In this document: piece by piece, positions 34,993-44,331 of the stretch
How the letters are laid out: the number at the start of each line of letters is the position of its first letter
Numbering within the stretch: position 1 is the stretch's first letter
From: DASQMT01 sp963827335
GTDB taxonomy: Bacteria; Actinomycetota; Thermoleophilia; Solirubrobacterales; Solirubrobacteraceae
Direction of reading: 5' to 3'
Assembly (NCBI GenBank): GCA_963827335.1
Contig: CAWHAP010000002.1
Span: 186,001-250,000 of the forward strand
Length of the DNA stretch: 64,000 bases
Notes under the pieces: generated by a model
Databases searched by the model: none
Seen by the model: only the letters and a program-made list of their open reading frames with translations
Told to the model about the DNA's origin: nothing
Program-made: the position numbers and the translations under genes

Positions 34993-35823
34993 ATGGTCCG
35001 CATGCTCGCCGCCATCCCCACGCCGTTCGGCCCCGACGGCGATCCCGACCTCGACGCGTTCGGCGCCCACCTCGCGTGGCTGCTCGAGCACGGGCTCGAC
35101 GGCGCCTTCATCGGCGGGACGACCGGCGAGGGCGTGCTGCTCGAGCCCGACGAGGTCGTCGCGCTCGTCGAGCGCGCGGTGGCCGTGGCGGGCGGCGAGC
35201 GCGTGATCGCCCAGGTCGGCCGCCCGAGCACGCGCGCGACGGTCGCGCTGCTCGAGCGCGCCTACGCCGCCGGCGCGGCGCGCGCGGGGGCCTACGTGCC
35301 CTGGTTCTACCCGGCGACCGCCGAGCAGGTCCGGCGCCACTTCCTCGCCCTGCTGGAGGCGGCGGACGGTCGCGAGCTGCTCGCCTACACGATCCCGCGC
35401 ATGCACGTGAACGTGCTGCCGGCGGCCGTCCTGGGGGAGCTGGCCGCAGCGGGGCTCGCCGGCATGAAGGACTCGACCGGCGACCCCGAGTGCCACCGCG
35501 CGTTCGTCGCGGCCGTCGCGGGACGGCCGTTCCGCATCTTCACCGGCAGCGACCAGCTCGTGCTCGCCGCGATCCGCAGCGGCGGGCACGGCGCGATCAC
35601 CGCGCTGGCCGCCGCGCGCCCGGACCTGCTCGCGGCGCTGGGCCGCGCGCTCGACGCCGGCGACGACGGCGAGGCGGAGCGGGCGTCGGACGCCCTCGCC
35701 GCCGAGAAGGACGCGCTCGCGCGCGAAGGCCCGCCGATCGCCGCGATCAAGCGCCGCGTCCGCGCGTCGCTCGCCGAGCGCGGCGTGGACTACCCCGCGG
35801 GCGTGCGCGCACCGTTCGGCTGA
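34993..35823 (+). CDS. DapA/NanA-family aldolase (dihydrodipicolinate synthase-like)
   Basis: 276 residues from the ATG at 34993; a second ATG at 35002 is possible. The TIM barrel shows GTTGEGVLLEPDE (pyruvate carboxylate site), AYTIPRM (Tyr of the proton relay) and the Schiff-base lysine in GMKDSTGD. Family members condense or cleave pyruvate with an aldehyde, covering lysine synthesis and sugar-acid breakdown. The usual DapA arginine motif is not evident and the neighbours are not lysine genes, so a catabolic aldolase is more likely. Confidence 0.82.
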   Translation: MVRMLAAIPTPFGPDGDPDLDAFGAHLAWLLEHGLDGAFIGGTTGEGVLLEPDEVVALVERAVAVAGGERVIAQVGRPSTRATVALLERAYAAGAARAGAYVPWFYPATAEQVRRHFLALLEAADGRELLAYTIPRMHVNVLPAAVLGELAAAGLAGMKDSTGDPECHRAFVAAVAGRPFRIFTGSDQLVLAAIRSGGHGAITALAAARPDLLAALGRALDAGDDGEAERASDALAAEKDALAREGPPIAAIKRRVRASLAERGVDYPAGVRAPFG

Positions 35824-35850
35824 GCGGCGCGCGCCGCCCGGTCCGTCCGC

Positions 35851-36840
35851 CTAGGAGAGCACGCGCAGGCCGCCGGGGAGGACGCTGAAGACGGCCTCCT
35901 CGTGCTCGCCGACGTAGTCGCCGTCGACCTGCACGGGGACCGGGCGCTCGTCGACGGACCGCACGCGCAGGCCGTCGAGGCCGTCGAACACGGCCACGCG
36001 CCGGTGCCCGGCGACGCGGGCGTGCTGCGCGAGCAGGCGGTAGGCGATGGTGGGCACGTCGAGCCCGTTGGCGCGCGTGAGCACGGCGGCCGAGAGGTCG
36101 CCCGACTCCAGGTGCGTGCCGTCGGCGAGGCTGACGGGGCGGCGGCTGAAGTACGTGTAGGGCTGGGCGTTCTGCACGAACACGCTGACGCCCTCGCGCT
36201 CGCGGCCGCCGGCGGACGCGACGACGCGCGGCGCATGGACGACGTACTTCTCCATGAACGTCGCGACCGCGGCCGACGCGTAGTACCACGGGCCGAAGCG
36301 GGCCTTCAGGCGCGGATGGCGGTCGACGCGCTCGACCACGGTGGCGTCGAGCCCCGCGCCCGCCGAGAAGGTGAACCAGCGGTCGTTGACGCGCGCGAGG
36401 TCGACGGCGCGCGGCGCCCAGGCGTCGGCGAGGCCGAGCAGGTGCTCGGTGGCGTCGACGACGTCGGTGGGGATGCCGAGCATGCGGCAGTACACGTTCG
36501 TCGCGCCGCCCGGCAGGCAGGTGAGCACGGTGTCGGAGCCGGCCAGGCCGTTGGCGGCCTCGTTGACCGTGCCGTCGCCGCCGAACGCGACGACGGCGTC
36601 GTAGCCCTCGTCCGATGCCTCCCGGCACAGGTCGATCGCGTGCCCCTTGCGCTGCGTGTCGACGGCCTCGACCGAGAAGCGCCCCTGCAGGGCGTAGACG
36701 ACGAGCTGCTTGAGCCGCACGGACATCGTCGTCGCGTACGGGTTCACGATCACGAGCATGCGGCGCGTGCGGGCCGGGGCCGCGAGCGTGGCGGTGTCGG
36801 CGAGCCGCTCGAACGCGGCCGCATGTGCGGCGGGGGGCAT
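35851..36840 (-). CDS. diacylglycerol kinase-family lipid kinase (YegS/DgkB type)
   Basis: 329 residues from the ATG at 36840; a second in-frame ATG at 36759 (MLVIVNPYA) would remove 27 residues. The catalytic domain has MLVIVNPYAT, the signature AFGGDGTVNEAANGL and CLPGGATNVYCRM for ATP binding; the C-terminal beta-sandwich contains RVAVFDGLDGLRV and VQVDGDYVG. It phosphorylates diacylglycerol or a related lipid at the membrane. It is downstream of the acyl-CoA ligase gene on the same strand, with 62 bases between. Confidence 0.88.
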   Translation of the reverse strand: MPPAAHAAAFERLADTATLAAPARTRRMLVIVNPYATTMSVRLKQLVVYALQGRFSVEAVDTQRKGHAIDLCREASDEGYDAVVAFGGDGTVNEAANGLAGSDTVLTCLPGGATNVYCRMLGIPTDVVDATEHLLGLADAWAPRAVDLARVNDRWFTFSAGAGLDATVVERVDRHPRLKARFGPWYYASAAVATFMEKYVVHAPRVVASAGGREREGVSVFVQNAQPYTYFSRRPVSLADGTHLESGDLSAAVLTRANGLDVPTIAYRLLAQHARVAGHRRVAVFDGLDGLRVRSVDERPVPVQVDGDYVGEHEEAVFSVLPGGLRVLS

Positions 36841-36902
36841 CAGGAAGCCGAACACCACCACATCCGTGGAGTTACGTGTCGCGTGGTCGCACGTTGCGGG
36901 TT

Positions 36903-39044
36903 TCAGCGCCGGGCGACGGCGTCGACCGCGACGGCCCCGGCCGGCCCGGCGATCACCGGGTTGAGCTCGAGCAGCGCGAGCCCCTCGGCGAGGAGCAGGT
37001 CGCCGGCCGCCGCGGCGAGCGCAGCGAGGGCGGCGAGATCGACGGGTGCCGCGCCGCGCGCGCCGGTCAGCAGCCCGGCCCCGCGCAGCGAGCGCAGCGC
37101 GGCCTCCACGCGGGCGGGGGTGGCGGGCAGCGGGACGACGGCGACGTCGTCGAGCAGCTCGGTCCAGACGCCGCCCAGGCCGACGACGAGCGCCGGCACG
37201 ACGGCGTCGCCGCGCGCGGCCACGACGAGCTCGACGCCCGGCGCCGCCATCGCCTCGACGAGCACCGCCGCCTCCGGCCCGCCGGCCGCCGCGACCTGCC
37301 GGTGCGCGGCGCGGACCGCCGCCTCGCCGGCCACGCCGAGCGCGAGCGCGCCCGCGTCGCTCTTGTGCTGGAGCCGGGGGGAGGACGCCTTGAGGGCGAC
37401 AGGGACGCCGAGCCCGGCGGCAGCAGCGACGGCGTCGTCCGCGTCCGCGACGACCCGCCCCTCCGGGACGGCCACGCCCGCGGCCCGCAGCAGGGCCTTC
37501 GCCGCGTCCTCGGAGAGCCACGCACCCTCGGGCGCGCCGCCGCCCGCCGCCGCACGCGCGCCGCGCGCCGCCGAGGCGATCGCGCGCAGGCGCTCCGGGT
37601 CCGCGAACGGGCGGCCGAGCGCGTCCGCGCATGCGAGCGCGGTGCGCAGCCCGGCGACCGCGGGCACGCCGCGGGCGAGGAACGAGGTAGCCGAGGCGTC
37701 CTGCAGTAGCTCCGGCAGCGTGGAGGCGACGAGCGCCGCGGCGTCGGCGTCCACTGCGCCGTCGGCGAGCCCTTCGCGGACGCCGTCCCAGCTCGCGCGC
37801 AGGCCCGCGTCCATGCCCCCCGGCTCGTCGTAGAAGAGCAGCAGCTGCTCGATCGCGGGATCGGCAGCGACCGCGCGGACGATCGCGGCGAGCCGCTCCT
37901 GCTCGCCCCAGATCATCGCGGTGTAGTCGAGCGGGTTGCCGATCGTCGCCGCGTCGGGCAGCAGCGGCACCAGCGCCTCCGCAGTCGCCGCCGAGAGCGG
38001 CGGCAGCACGAGCCCGCGGCGGCCGGCTTCGTCCGCCGCCAGCCCGGAGTCGCCGCCCGAGCACGTGAGGATCGCCAGGCCGCCGCCGTGCACGGGAGCG
38101 CCGCCGCCGGCGGGCAGACCCCGCCGTCGCGCACCTGGCACGGCCAGCGCCTTTGCCAGCTCCAGGAGATCGTGGACGTCATCGGCCCACGCCGCGCCCG
38201 CCTCCGCGACGAGCGCGCGGAAGACCCGATGGTCGCCCGCGAGCGAGCCCGTGTGAGCCGCGGCGGCGACGGCGCCCGCCGCCGTGGCGCCGACCTTCAG
38301 GACCGCCACGCCGACCTCGCGCTCCGCTGCCCGGGCGAGCGCCGCGGCCAGCCGCTCGCCATCGCCGTCGGACTCCAGGAACAGCGCGACCGAGCCGACC
38401 GCGTCGTCCTCGACCAGCGCGGCGAGCACGTCGGCCGCGCTGACGACGGCCTGGTTGCCGACCGACGCCACCGTGTGGAAGGCGATCCCGCGGTCCACGC
38501 CGAGCGCGTTGACCGCGACGTTGCCGCTCTGCGACACGAGCGCGACCGGCCCGGCCGGGCGCGCCACGAGCGCGTCGCCCCACAGCGCGCCGCCGCCATG
38601 GAAGGCGACCATCCCGTCGCAGTTGGGCCCGATCACCGGGAGCGCCGCCGCCAGCGCCGCCTCACGCAGCTCGGCCTGCAGCGCGCCCCTGCCCGCCTCC
38701 GCGAACCCGGCTCCGAACACGACGAGGCCGCCGCATCCGCGCCGGCCCGCCGCGCGCACGACCTCGGGCACCCCCGCGGCCGGGATGGCCACGACGACGG
38801 CGTCGACCGGCTCGGGCAGGTCGTCGAGCGTCGGCACGCACGGCCGCCCGTGCACCTCGGTCCGCGTGGGGTTGACGCCGTACACGGGCCCGGGAAACCC
38901 GAGCGTGGCGAGGTTGACGAGCGTCGCGTCCCCGTAGGAGCCCGGCCGGTCCGTCGCACCCACGACCGCGACCGAGCGAGGTCGCAGCAGCGGCGCCAGG
39001 TCCAGCGTGCCGGGGGCGGCCGGGATGGTGGTCCGCGCCGGCAC
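36903..39044 (-). CDS. ADP-forming acyl-CoA synthetase (fused alpha-beta, acetate--CoA ligase family)
   Basis: 713 residues from a GTG at 39044. Order: CoA-binding Rossmann domain (LLRPRSVAVVGATDRPGSYG), the two succinyl-CoA-ligase-like domains with the phosphohistidine segment (AAAAHTGSLAGDHRVFRAL), then a C-terminal ATP-grasp domain (VALKASSPRLQHKSDAGALALG; ALLELNPVIAG). Such enzymes make an acyl-CoA from the acid or gain ATP from it. It follows the acyl-CoA dehydrogenase gene by 38 bases, pointing to breakdown of a carboxylic acid. The acid is unknown. Confidence 0.9.
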   Translation of the reverse strand: MPARTTIPAAPGTLDLAPLLRPRSVAVVGATDRPGSYGDATLVNLATLGFPGPVYGVNPTRTEVHGRPCVPTLDDLPEPVDAVVVAIPAAGVPEVVRAAGRRGCGGLVVFGAGFAEAGRGALQAELREAALAAALPVIGPNCDGMVAFHGGGALWGDALVARPAGPVALVSQSGNVAVNALGVDRGIAFHTVASVGNQAVVSAADVLAALVEDDAVGSVALFLESDGDGERLAAALARAAEREVGVAVLKVGATAAGAVAAAAHTGSLAGDHRVFRALVAEAGAAWADDVHDLLELAKALAVPGARRRGLPAGGGAPVHGGGLAILTCSGGDSGLAADEAGRRGLVLPPLSAATAEALVPLLPDAATIGNPLDYTAMIWGEQERLAAIVRAVAADPAIEQLLLFYDEPGGMDAGLRASWDGVREGLADGAVDADAAALVASTLPELLQDASATSFLARGVPAVAGLRTALACADALGRPFADPERLRAIASAARGARAAAGGGAPEGAWLSEDAAKALLRAAGVAVPEGRVVADADDAVAAAAGLGVPVALKASSPRLQHKSDAGALALGVAGEAAVRAAHRQVAAAGGPEAAVLVEAMAAPGVELVVAARGDAVVPALVVGLGGVWTELLDDVAVVPLPATPARVEAALRSLRGAGLLTGARGAAPVDLAALAALAAAAGDLLLAEGLALLELNPVIAGPAGAVAVDAVARR

Positions 39045-39082
39045 GGTCTCGCCGCGCGCCGCCGCGCCCTCGCGGGCGGCGC

Positions 39083-40252
39083 TCAGCGGAGCACCTTCGC
39101 CACGCCCCGGCGCTCGAGCGAGCGGGCGATGATCAGCCGCTGGATCTCGCTCGTGCCCTCCCAGATGCGGTCGACGCGCAGCTCGCGCAGGAACCGCTCG
39201 GCCACGTTGTCGCGCCGGTAGCCGCGCCCGCCGAACGCCTGCACGGCGCGGTCCGCGCAGCGGCAGGCGGCCTCGCTGACGAACAGCTTCGCGATCGAGG
39301 CCTTCGCGTGCACGAGCTTCGGGTCCGCGCCGGCGTCCGCGAGCCGCGCGACCTCGAGCACGAGCAGCCGGCCCGCGGTCGCGTCGGCGGCGCTGTCGGC
39401 GAGCGGGAACGCGACGCCCTGGTGGTCCCACAGGCGCGCGCCGCCCTGCTCGCGGCCGGTCGCCCACGCCAGCGTCTCCTCGAGCAGCCGCTCCATCGCC
39501 CCGATCCCGCGGGCGGCGATCCCCAGCCGCTCCTCGACGAACCATGCCCGCTGCAGCTCGTCGGCCCCGCCGAGCGGGCCGAGCACGGCGCCGGGGCCGA
39601 CCTCGACGTCGAGCCCCAGGTTCGGGTGCCCGTGCGGGTAGTGGTGCGTGTAGGGCGGGTCCTCGAGGACCGTGATGCCAGGCGCGTCAGTGGGCACGAG
39701 GAACAGCGTCGGGCCCTCCGGCGCGCGGGCGACGACGATCAGCACGTCGGCCACGTCGCCGCTCGTCACGAACCACTTCTCGCCCCGGATGCGCCAGCCG
39801 CGGCCGCCGTCCAGCGGCTCGGCGACCGTCGCGATCCCGGCGGGGTCGGACCCCGCATGCTCCTCCGTGACCGCATAGGCGTCCTGCGCCTCGCCGCGCA
39901 GCATCGGCCGCAGCCAGCGGTCGATCTGCTCCTCGGTGCCGGCCGACCACACGTTGTACGCGTTCGGCATGTGCCAGCTGATGCCGTTCGTGGCGCGCCC
40001 GAGCTGCTCCTCGACGAGCGCCCAGGTGGCGTGCGACCAGCCCTGGCCGCCGTGCTCGACGGCGTGCAGGCCGCCGTTGAGGCCGGCGGCGATGGTCGCG
40101 GCCCGCAGGGCGGCGACGTCCTCGGCCGGCAGCCGCCCGCCGGCCAGCTCCGCGGGCACCTCGCGCGGGATCAGCTGCTCGTCGACGAAGCGCCGCGCGC
40201 GCTCGGCGACGGCGTCCTGCTCGGTGTCCATGGCGGCGAGGGTCGTGCTCAA
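39083..40252 (-). CDS. acyl-CoA dehydrogenase
   Basis: 389 residues. FAD enzyme that introduces the alpha-beta double bond into an acyl-CoA. Seen: YAVTEEHAGSDPAGI and WFVTSGDVADVLIV (FAD contacts), ERLGIAARGIG, QAFGGRGYRRDN and the C-terminal RIWEGTSEIQRLIIAR carrying the usual catalytic Glu. First gene of a minus-strand run with the ADP-forming ligase and the lipid kinase. An alternative ATG seven codons in (MDTEQDAV) is possible. Confidence 0.92.
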   Translation of the reverse strand: MSTTLAAMDTEQDAVAERARRFVDEQLIPREVPAELAGGRLPAEDVAALRAATIAAGLNGGLHAVEHGGQGWSHATWALVEEQLGRATNGISWHMPNAYNVWSAGTEEQIDRWLRPMLRGEAQDAYAVTEEHAGSDPAGIATVAEPLDGGRGWRIRGEKWFVTSGDVADVLIVVARAPEGPTLFLVPTDAPGITVLEDPPYTHHYPHGHPNLGLDVEVGPGAVLGPLGGADELQRAWFVEERLGIAARGIGAMERLLEETLAWATGREQGGARLWDHQGVAFPLADSAADATAGRLLVLEVARLADAGADPKLVHAKASIAKLFVSEAACRCADRAVQAFGGRGYRRDNVAERFLRELRVDRIWEGTSEIQRLIIARSLERRGVAKVLR

Positions 40253-40265
40253 CGTGAACTCCCGG

Positions 40266-40595
40266 TCAGTGAAGGCGCTCGGCGCCGGGCAGGCCCAGCG
40301 CGAGCGCGTCGTGGTTGGCGACGACGGCGCGCACCAGCGCGCCCGCGGCGGCGGTCGGCCCGGCGTCCTCGCCGGTCCCTGCGGCCAGCGCCGCGCTCTC
40401 GCGCAGCCAGGCCTCCCAGCGCGCGCGCCGGGCGCGCAGGACGAGCGCCTCGGCCCGCGCCCGCTCGTGCTCGAGCAGCTCGCGCGGCGGCGGCGCCTGC
40501 CCGCTGCGGAGCACCGCGCGCGCCTCGGGCAGCAGCCGCTCCGGCTCAGGGGTCAGCGACAGCCAGATGTCGTCACGCCGCCACGGCAGGGCCAT
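40266..40595 (-). CDS. small hypothetical protein, divergent from the Rieske oxygenase
   Basis: 109 residues from the ATG at 40595 (MALPWRRDDIWLSLTPEPE); an in-frame ATG at 40613 would add six. Rich in Leu, Ala, Glu and Arg, mainly helical, with no cysteine motif or membrane segment. I do not recognise the family. It is 13 bases upstream of the acyl-CoA dehydrogenase gene and may be the first gene of that operon. Confidence 0.5.
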   Translation of the reverse strand: MALPWRRDDIWLSLTPEPERLLPEARAVLRSGQAPPPRELLEHERARAEALVLRARRARWEAWLRESAALAAGTGEDAGPTAAAGALVRAVVANHDALALGLPGAERLH

Positions 40596-40641
40596 TGACA
40601 GCGACCATATCATGCGACTGATCACAAAGTCAGGATCGCTC

Positions 40642-41748
40642 ATGACCGCCGTCGACCACCCCGCATTCACCGCGCTGGACCCGGAGCTGTACGTCGATCC
40701 GGCCGTCGCCGCGCGCGAGCAGGAGGCGATCTTCGCACGGACCTGGAACCTCGCCGGGCACGTCGCCGACCTGCGCGATCCCGGCTCGTTCGTCACCGCC
40801 GACGTCGGCGTCGAGTCGGCCATCGTGGTGCGCGGCGAGGACGGCGAGCTGCGCGCGTTCCGCAACGCCTGCCGCCACCGGGCCACCCGCCTGCGCGAGG
40901 GGCGCGGCGACTGCGGCAAGGCGCTGCGCTGCCCGTACCACGGCTGGACGTACCGCACCGACGGGCGCCTGATCGGCGTGCCCGAGGGCCGCGGCTTCCA
41001 GGGCCTCGACAAGGCTGAGCTCGGGCTCATGCCGGCCCGCGTCGAGGTCTTCTCCGGCATCGTCTGGGTCAACCTCGACCTGGACGCGGCGCCGCTGGCC
41101 GACTCGCTCGGCGGCCTGGCCGAGCGGCTCGCGCCCTACGGCATCGGCGGCCTGGAGCGCTTCACCGAGGCGACGACGAGCCAGCCCGCCAACTGGAAGA
41201 TCGTCTCGGACAACTACCTCGAGGGCTACCACGTCCCGATCGCCCACCCGAGCCTGATGCGGCTGCTCGACTACCAGCACTACACGGTCGAGGTCCACGA
41301 CGGGTACGTGTGGTTCGAGGCGCCGCTGCGCGAGAAGCGGTCCGGCAACCGGCTCGAGCGCGCCTACCAGCGGATGGTGCGCCCGATGCCCGGCCTGACC
41401 GACGCCGACCGCTCCGTCTGGCGATACGTCTGGATCTGGCCCAACACCGCGATCGACCTCTACCCCGACCAGGTGATGACCTGGCAGGTGAACCCGAAGG
41501 GCATCGACGCCACCCACGACGTGTGGGACTGCTACCGCGCCGAGAAGCCGACGGCGGCCATGCGCGCCGTCCAGCGCCTCAACCACCGGCTCAACAACGA
41601 GGTGGCGGAGGAGGACGCGGAGCTCGTCGCCCGCGTCCAGGCCGGCCTGCGCACCACGGGCTGGCGGCCGGGGCCGCTCGGCGAGCGCGAGGCCGCGGTC
41701 GCCTGGTTCGCCGACCACGTGCGGCGCGCGCTCGAGGCGACCGGGTGA
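40642..41748 (+). CDS. Rieske non-haem iron oxygenase, alpha subunit
   Basis: 368 residues from the ATG at 40642 with an AGGA ahead; an earlier ATG at 40612 overlaps the divergent gene region. The Rieske cluster is C-R-H (NACRHRAT) and CPYHGW; the mononuclear iron site is DNYLEGYHVPIAHP. The bridging Asp is probably in that same helix. The size and motif form resemble choline, carnitine and betaine monooxygenases as well as aromatic dioxygenases. It begins a coupled operon with a TetR regulator, a polyamine-type importer and an amine oxidase, so oxidation of an N-containing cation is the favoured guess. No reductase partner is encoded nearby. Confidence 0.88.
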   Translation: MTAVDHPAFTALDPELYVDPAVAAREQEAIFARTWNLAGHVADLRDPGSFVTADVGVESAIVVRGEDGELRAFRNACRHRATRLREGRGDCGKALRCPYHGWTYRTDGRLIGVPEGRGFQGLDKAELGLMPARVEVFSGIVWVNLDLDAAPLADSLGGLAERLAPYGIGGLERFTEATTSQPANWKIVSDNYLEGYHVPIAHPSLMRLLDYQHYTVEVHDGYVWFEAPLREKRSGNRLERAYQRMVRPMPGLTDADRSVWRYVWIWPNTAIDLYPDQVMTWQVNPKGIDATHDVWDCYRAEKPTAAMRAVQRLNHRLNNEVAEEDAELVARVQAGLRTTGWRPGPLGEREAAVAWFADHVRRALEATG

Positions 41749-42377
41749 CGGCCCCGCCGCGGGTCGCCCAGGACGCGCGCGAGCGCATCCTGGAGGCTGC
41801 CTGCGACGTGATCGCCGAGCACGGGATCGACGACGTACGCATCGCCCGCATCGCGGCGCTCGCCGGCGTGTCGCCGCCGCTCGTGCACTACCACTTCGCC
41901 ACCCGCGAGGCGCTCATGGCCGAGGCGCTCGAGCACTCGTTCGAGCTGCTCGGCGACGTCCGCACGACCGCCGCCGAGGCCGAGGACTGGACGGCGGCGC
42001 AGAAGCTCGGCTGGATGATCGACCAGTCGCTGCCGTTCGCCGGTCCCGGCGACCGCGAGTGGCGGCTGTGGCTGGAGCTGTGGGGGCGCGCCGCGCGCCA
42101 GGAGGAGCTCAAGCCGGTCGCCGCGCGCCTGTACGCCCGCTACGACGCCTGGATCGCCGAGGTGGTGGACGAGGGCCTGGCGGCCGGCGAGTTCGAGACC
42201 GACGACGCGCGGGCGGTCGTGCAGCGCCTGATCGCCGCGATCGACGGCGTCGGGCTGCGGGTGCTGGTGGACGATCCGGCCATGGGGCTGGAGCATGCGA
42301 GGCGGCTCGTCGTGGAGGGCGTGGCCGCGCAGCTGGGCGCCGAACCGGGGGCGTTCGATCCGAGAGGGGGATCGTGA
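41745..42377 (+). CDS. TetR-family regulator of the amine operon
   Basis: 210 residues from a GTG at 41745 overlapping the oxygenase stop (GTGA). N-terminal HTH: RERILEAACDVIAEHGIDDV, IARIAALAGVSPPLVHYHF. The C-terminal domain (WRLWLELWGRAARQEELKPV) resembles BetI/RutR-type ligand domains. Being second in the operon, it probably autoregulates the operon in response to the imported substrate. No clear operator was seen before the oxygenase, though CATATCATGCGACTGATCAC at 40606-40625 is a short AT-rich patch. Confidence 0.87.
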   Translation: MTAPPRVAQDARERILEAACDVIAEHGIDDVRIARIAALAGVSPPLVHYHFATREALMAEALEHSFELLGDVRTTAAEAEDWTAAQKLGWMIDQSLPFAGPGDREWRLWLELWGRAARQEELKPVAARLYARYDAWIAEVVDEGLAAGEFETDDARAVVQRLIAAIDGVGLRVLVDDPAMGLEHARRLVVEGVAAQLGAEPGAFDPRGGS

Positions 42378-43483
42378 TGGGCGACGAGGGGATGCGGAGG
42401 CGCGACTTCCTGCGCGCCGGCGCCGGCGTCGCGGCCGGCGCGTTCGCCGCCGGGTGCGGCGTCGGGCCGCAGGAGGCGCCGCCCGCGGTGGTCCAGCCGG
42501 TCGTGGCGCCGAAGATCGACGGCGACCTGCTGATCTTCAACTGGACCGAGTACATGAACCCGAAGGTCATCAAGCGGTTCGAGAAGCACTACGGCGTCGG
42601 CGTGACCGTCTCGAACTTCGACTCGATGCCGAGCATGATGGCCAAGCTGCAGGCCGGGAACCGCTACGACCTGATCTTCCCGACCGCCGACTACGTCAAC
42701 CGGCTCAACCGCCGCAACGCGCTGCGGCCGCTCGACCGCGCGGCGCTCAAGAACGCCGGCGGCATCTACCCGTTCTTCGACGACCCCTGGTACGACAAGG
42801 ACTCCGGCCACACCGTCCCCTACGGCATGTACACCACGGGGATCGCCTGGCGCGAGGACAAGGTCGGCGACCTCACGGGGTCCTGGGGCGACCTCGCCAA
42901 CGAGCAGGCCAAGGGCCGCATCTTCATGCTCGACGACTTCCAGGAGTCGATCGGCCAGGCGAACCTCTTCAACGGGTTCGACCTCAACACGACGGTGGCC
43001 GAGGAGCTCGAGCAGTCCAAGGAGACGCTCCAGTTCGAGAAGGAGTTCCTGCGCGGCTACTCGACCAACCCGGCGCCGAACCTGGTCAGCGGCACGGCGT
43101 GGATCCATCACGCCTGGAACGGGGACGTGGTCAACGCGCGCAACCAGTCCAAGCACCCCGAGCAGCTGCGCTACCAGACCTGCAAGGAGGGGATCCCGGT
43201 CGGCTCCGACTGCATGGCGATCCCGTCCAACGCGCGGCACCCGGGCACCGCGACGCTGTTCATCGACTGGATGCTCGACCCCGAGAACGCCGCGGCCAAC
43301 GTGTCCTGGTTCGGCTACCCGATGCCGATCAAGGGCACCGAGGACGCGTTCGCCGAGCTGGCGTCCGACGATCCGGCGATCGAGATCACGACGGACGACC
43401 TCGCCAAGGGCGCCCAGTTCCGCGAGCTCGACAAGGACGCCAAGAAGGCGTGGGACCGGATCTGGACGGAGGTGAAGGCATGA
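42377..43483 (+). CDS. potD: polyamine-type ABC transporter substrate-binding lipoprotein (PotD family)
   Basis: 368 residues. The N-terminus has a twin-arginine motif (MRRRDFLRAGAGVAAG) ending in a lipobox-like AAGC, so Tat export and lipid anchoring are likely. The mature protein starts LLIFNWTEYMNPKVIKRFEK, the PotD/PotF hallmark, and contains RYDLIFPTADYVNRL and VPYGMYTTGIAW. It would deliver spermidine, putrescine or another cationic amine. The ATG overlaps the TetR stop by one base. Confidence 0.92.
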   Translation: MGDEGMRRRDFLRAGAGVAAGAFAAGCGVGPQEAPPAVVQPVVAPKIDGDLLIFNWTEYMNPKVIKRFEKHYGVGVTVSNFDSMPSMMAKLQAGNRYDLIFPTADYVNRLNRRNALRPLDRAALKNAGGIYPFFDDPWYDKDSGHTVPYGMYTTGIAWREDKVGDLTGSWGDLANEQAKGRIFMLDDFQESIGQANLFNGFDLNTTVAEELEQSKETLQFEKEFLRGYSTNPAPNLVSGTAWIHHAWNGDVVNARNQSKHPEQLRYQTCKEGIPVGSDCMAIPSNARHPGTATLFIDWMLDPENAAANVSWFGYPMPIKGTEDAFAELASDDPAIEITTDDLAKGAQFRELDKDAKKAWDRIWTEVKA

Positions 43484-44331
43484 CGGACGCGTTCTGGCGC
43501 CGCTTCCTCTTCCCCGGCGCGCTCTGGCTCCTGTTCTTCTTCATCGTGCCGTTCGCCATCGCCGTGCTCATCTCGCTCGGCGCGAACAACGACTTCGGCG
43601 GCGTGACGTACGGCTGGAACCCGGAGAACTACGCCGACGCGATCGACCCGCTGTTCGCCCCGGTGCTGGCGCGCTCCGTCGGGTACGCCGCCGCCACCGC
43701 CGTGCTGTGCCTGCTGATCGGCTACCCCGTCGCGTACTGCATCGCGCGCTTCGGCGGCCGCCGGCGCAACCTCCTCATCGCGGCGATCCTCGCGCCGTTC
43801 CTGATCAACTACCTCGTCCGCACGTACGCCTGGGTGGCGCTGCTGGCCGACGAGGGGCTGGTCAACAACCTGATCGCGGAGAGCGGGATCTCGTCCGACC
43901 CGGTCCAGTTCCTCAACACGCCTTGGGCGGTGATCGGCGGCCTCGTCTACGGCTACCTCGGGTTCATGATCCTGCCGATCTACGCGTCGCTGGAGCGCAT
44001 GGACCCGGCGCTGATCGAGGCCGGCAAGGACCTCTACGGCACGCCGCGCCAGACGTTCTGGCACGTGACCTGGCCGCAGACCGTGCCGGGCGTGCTGGCC
44101 GGCAGCGTGCTCGTCTTCCTGCCGGCGGTCGGCGACTTCGTCTCCGCCCAGCTCCTCGGCGGGCCCGACACCTACATGGTCGGCAACCTGATCCAGCAGC
44201 AGTTCTTCGGCGCGGAGAACTGGCCGTTCGGCTCGGCGCTGACCATCGTGCTGATGGCCTTCCTCGCCATCTTCATGTTCTTCTACCTCCGCGGAACCGG
44301 ATCCTCCGAGCGGCGGGAGGCGCTGGTATGA
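43480..44331 (+). CDS. potB: polyamine-type ABC transporter permease (PotB family)
   Basis: 283 residues, six membrane helices. First helix LFPGALWLLFFFIVPFAIAVLI; the coupling (EAA) loop reads YASLERMDPALIEAGKDLYGTPRQTFWHV. It overlaps potD by four bases (ATGA at 43480-43483) and potC by four. Works with PotC as the membrane channel of the importer. Confidence 0.93.
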   Translation: MTDAFWRRFLFPGALWLLFFFIVPFAIAVLISLGANNDFGGVTYGWNPENYADAIDPLFAPVLARSVGYAAATAVLCLLIGYPVAYCIARFGGRRRNLLIAAILAPFLINYLVRTYAWVALLADEGLVNNLIAESGISSDPVQFLNTPWAVIGGLVYGYLGFMILPIYASLERMDPALIEAGKDLYGTPRQTFWHVTWPQTVPGVLAGSVLVFLPAVGDFVSAQLLGGPDTYMVGNLIQQQFFGAENWPFGSALTIVLMAFLAIFMFFYLRGTGSSERREALV

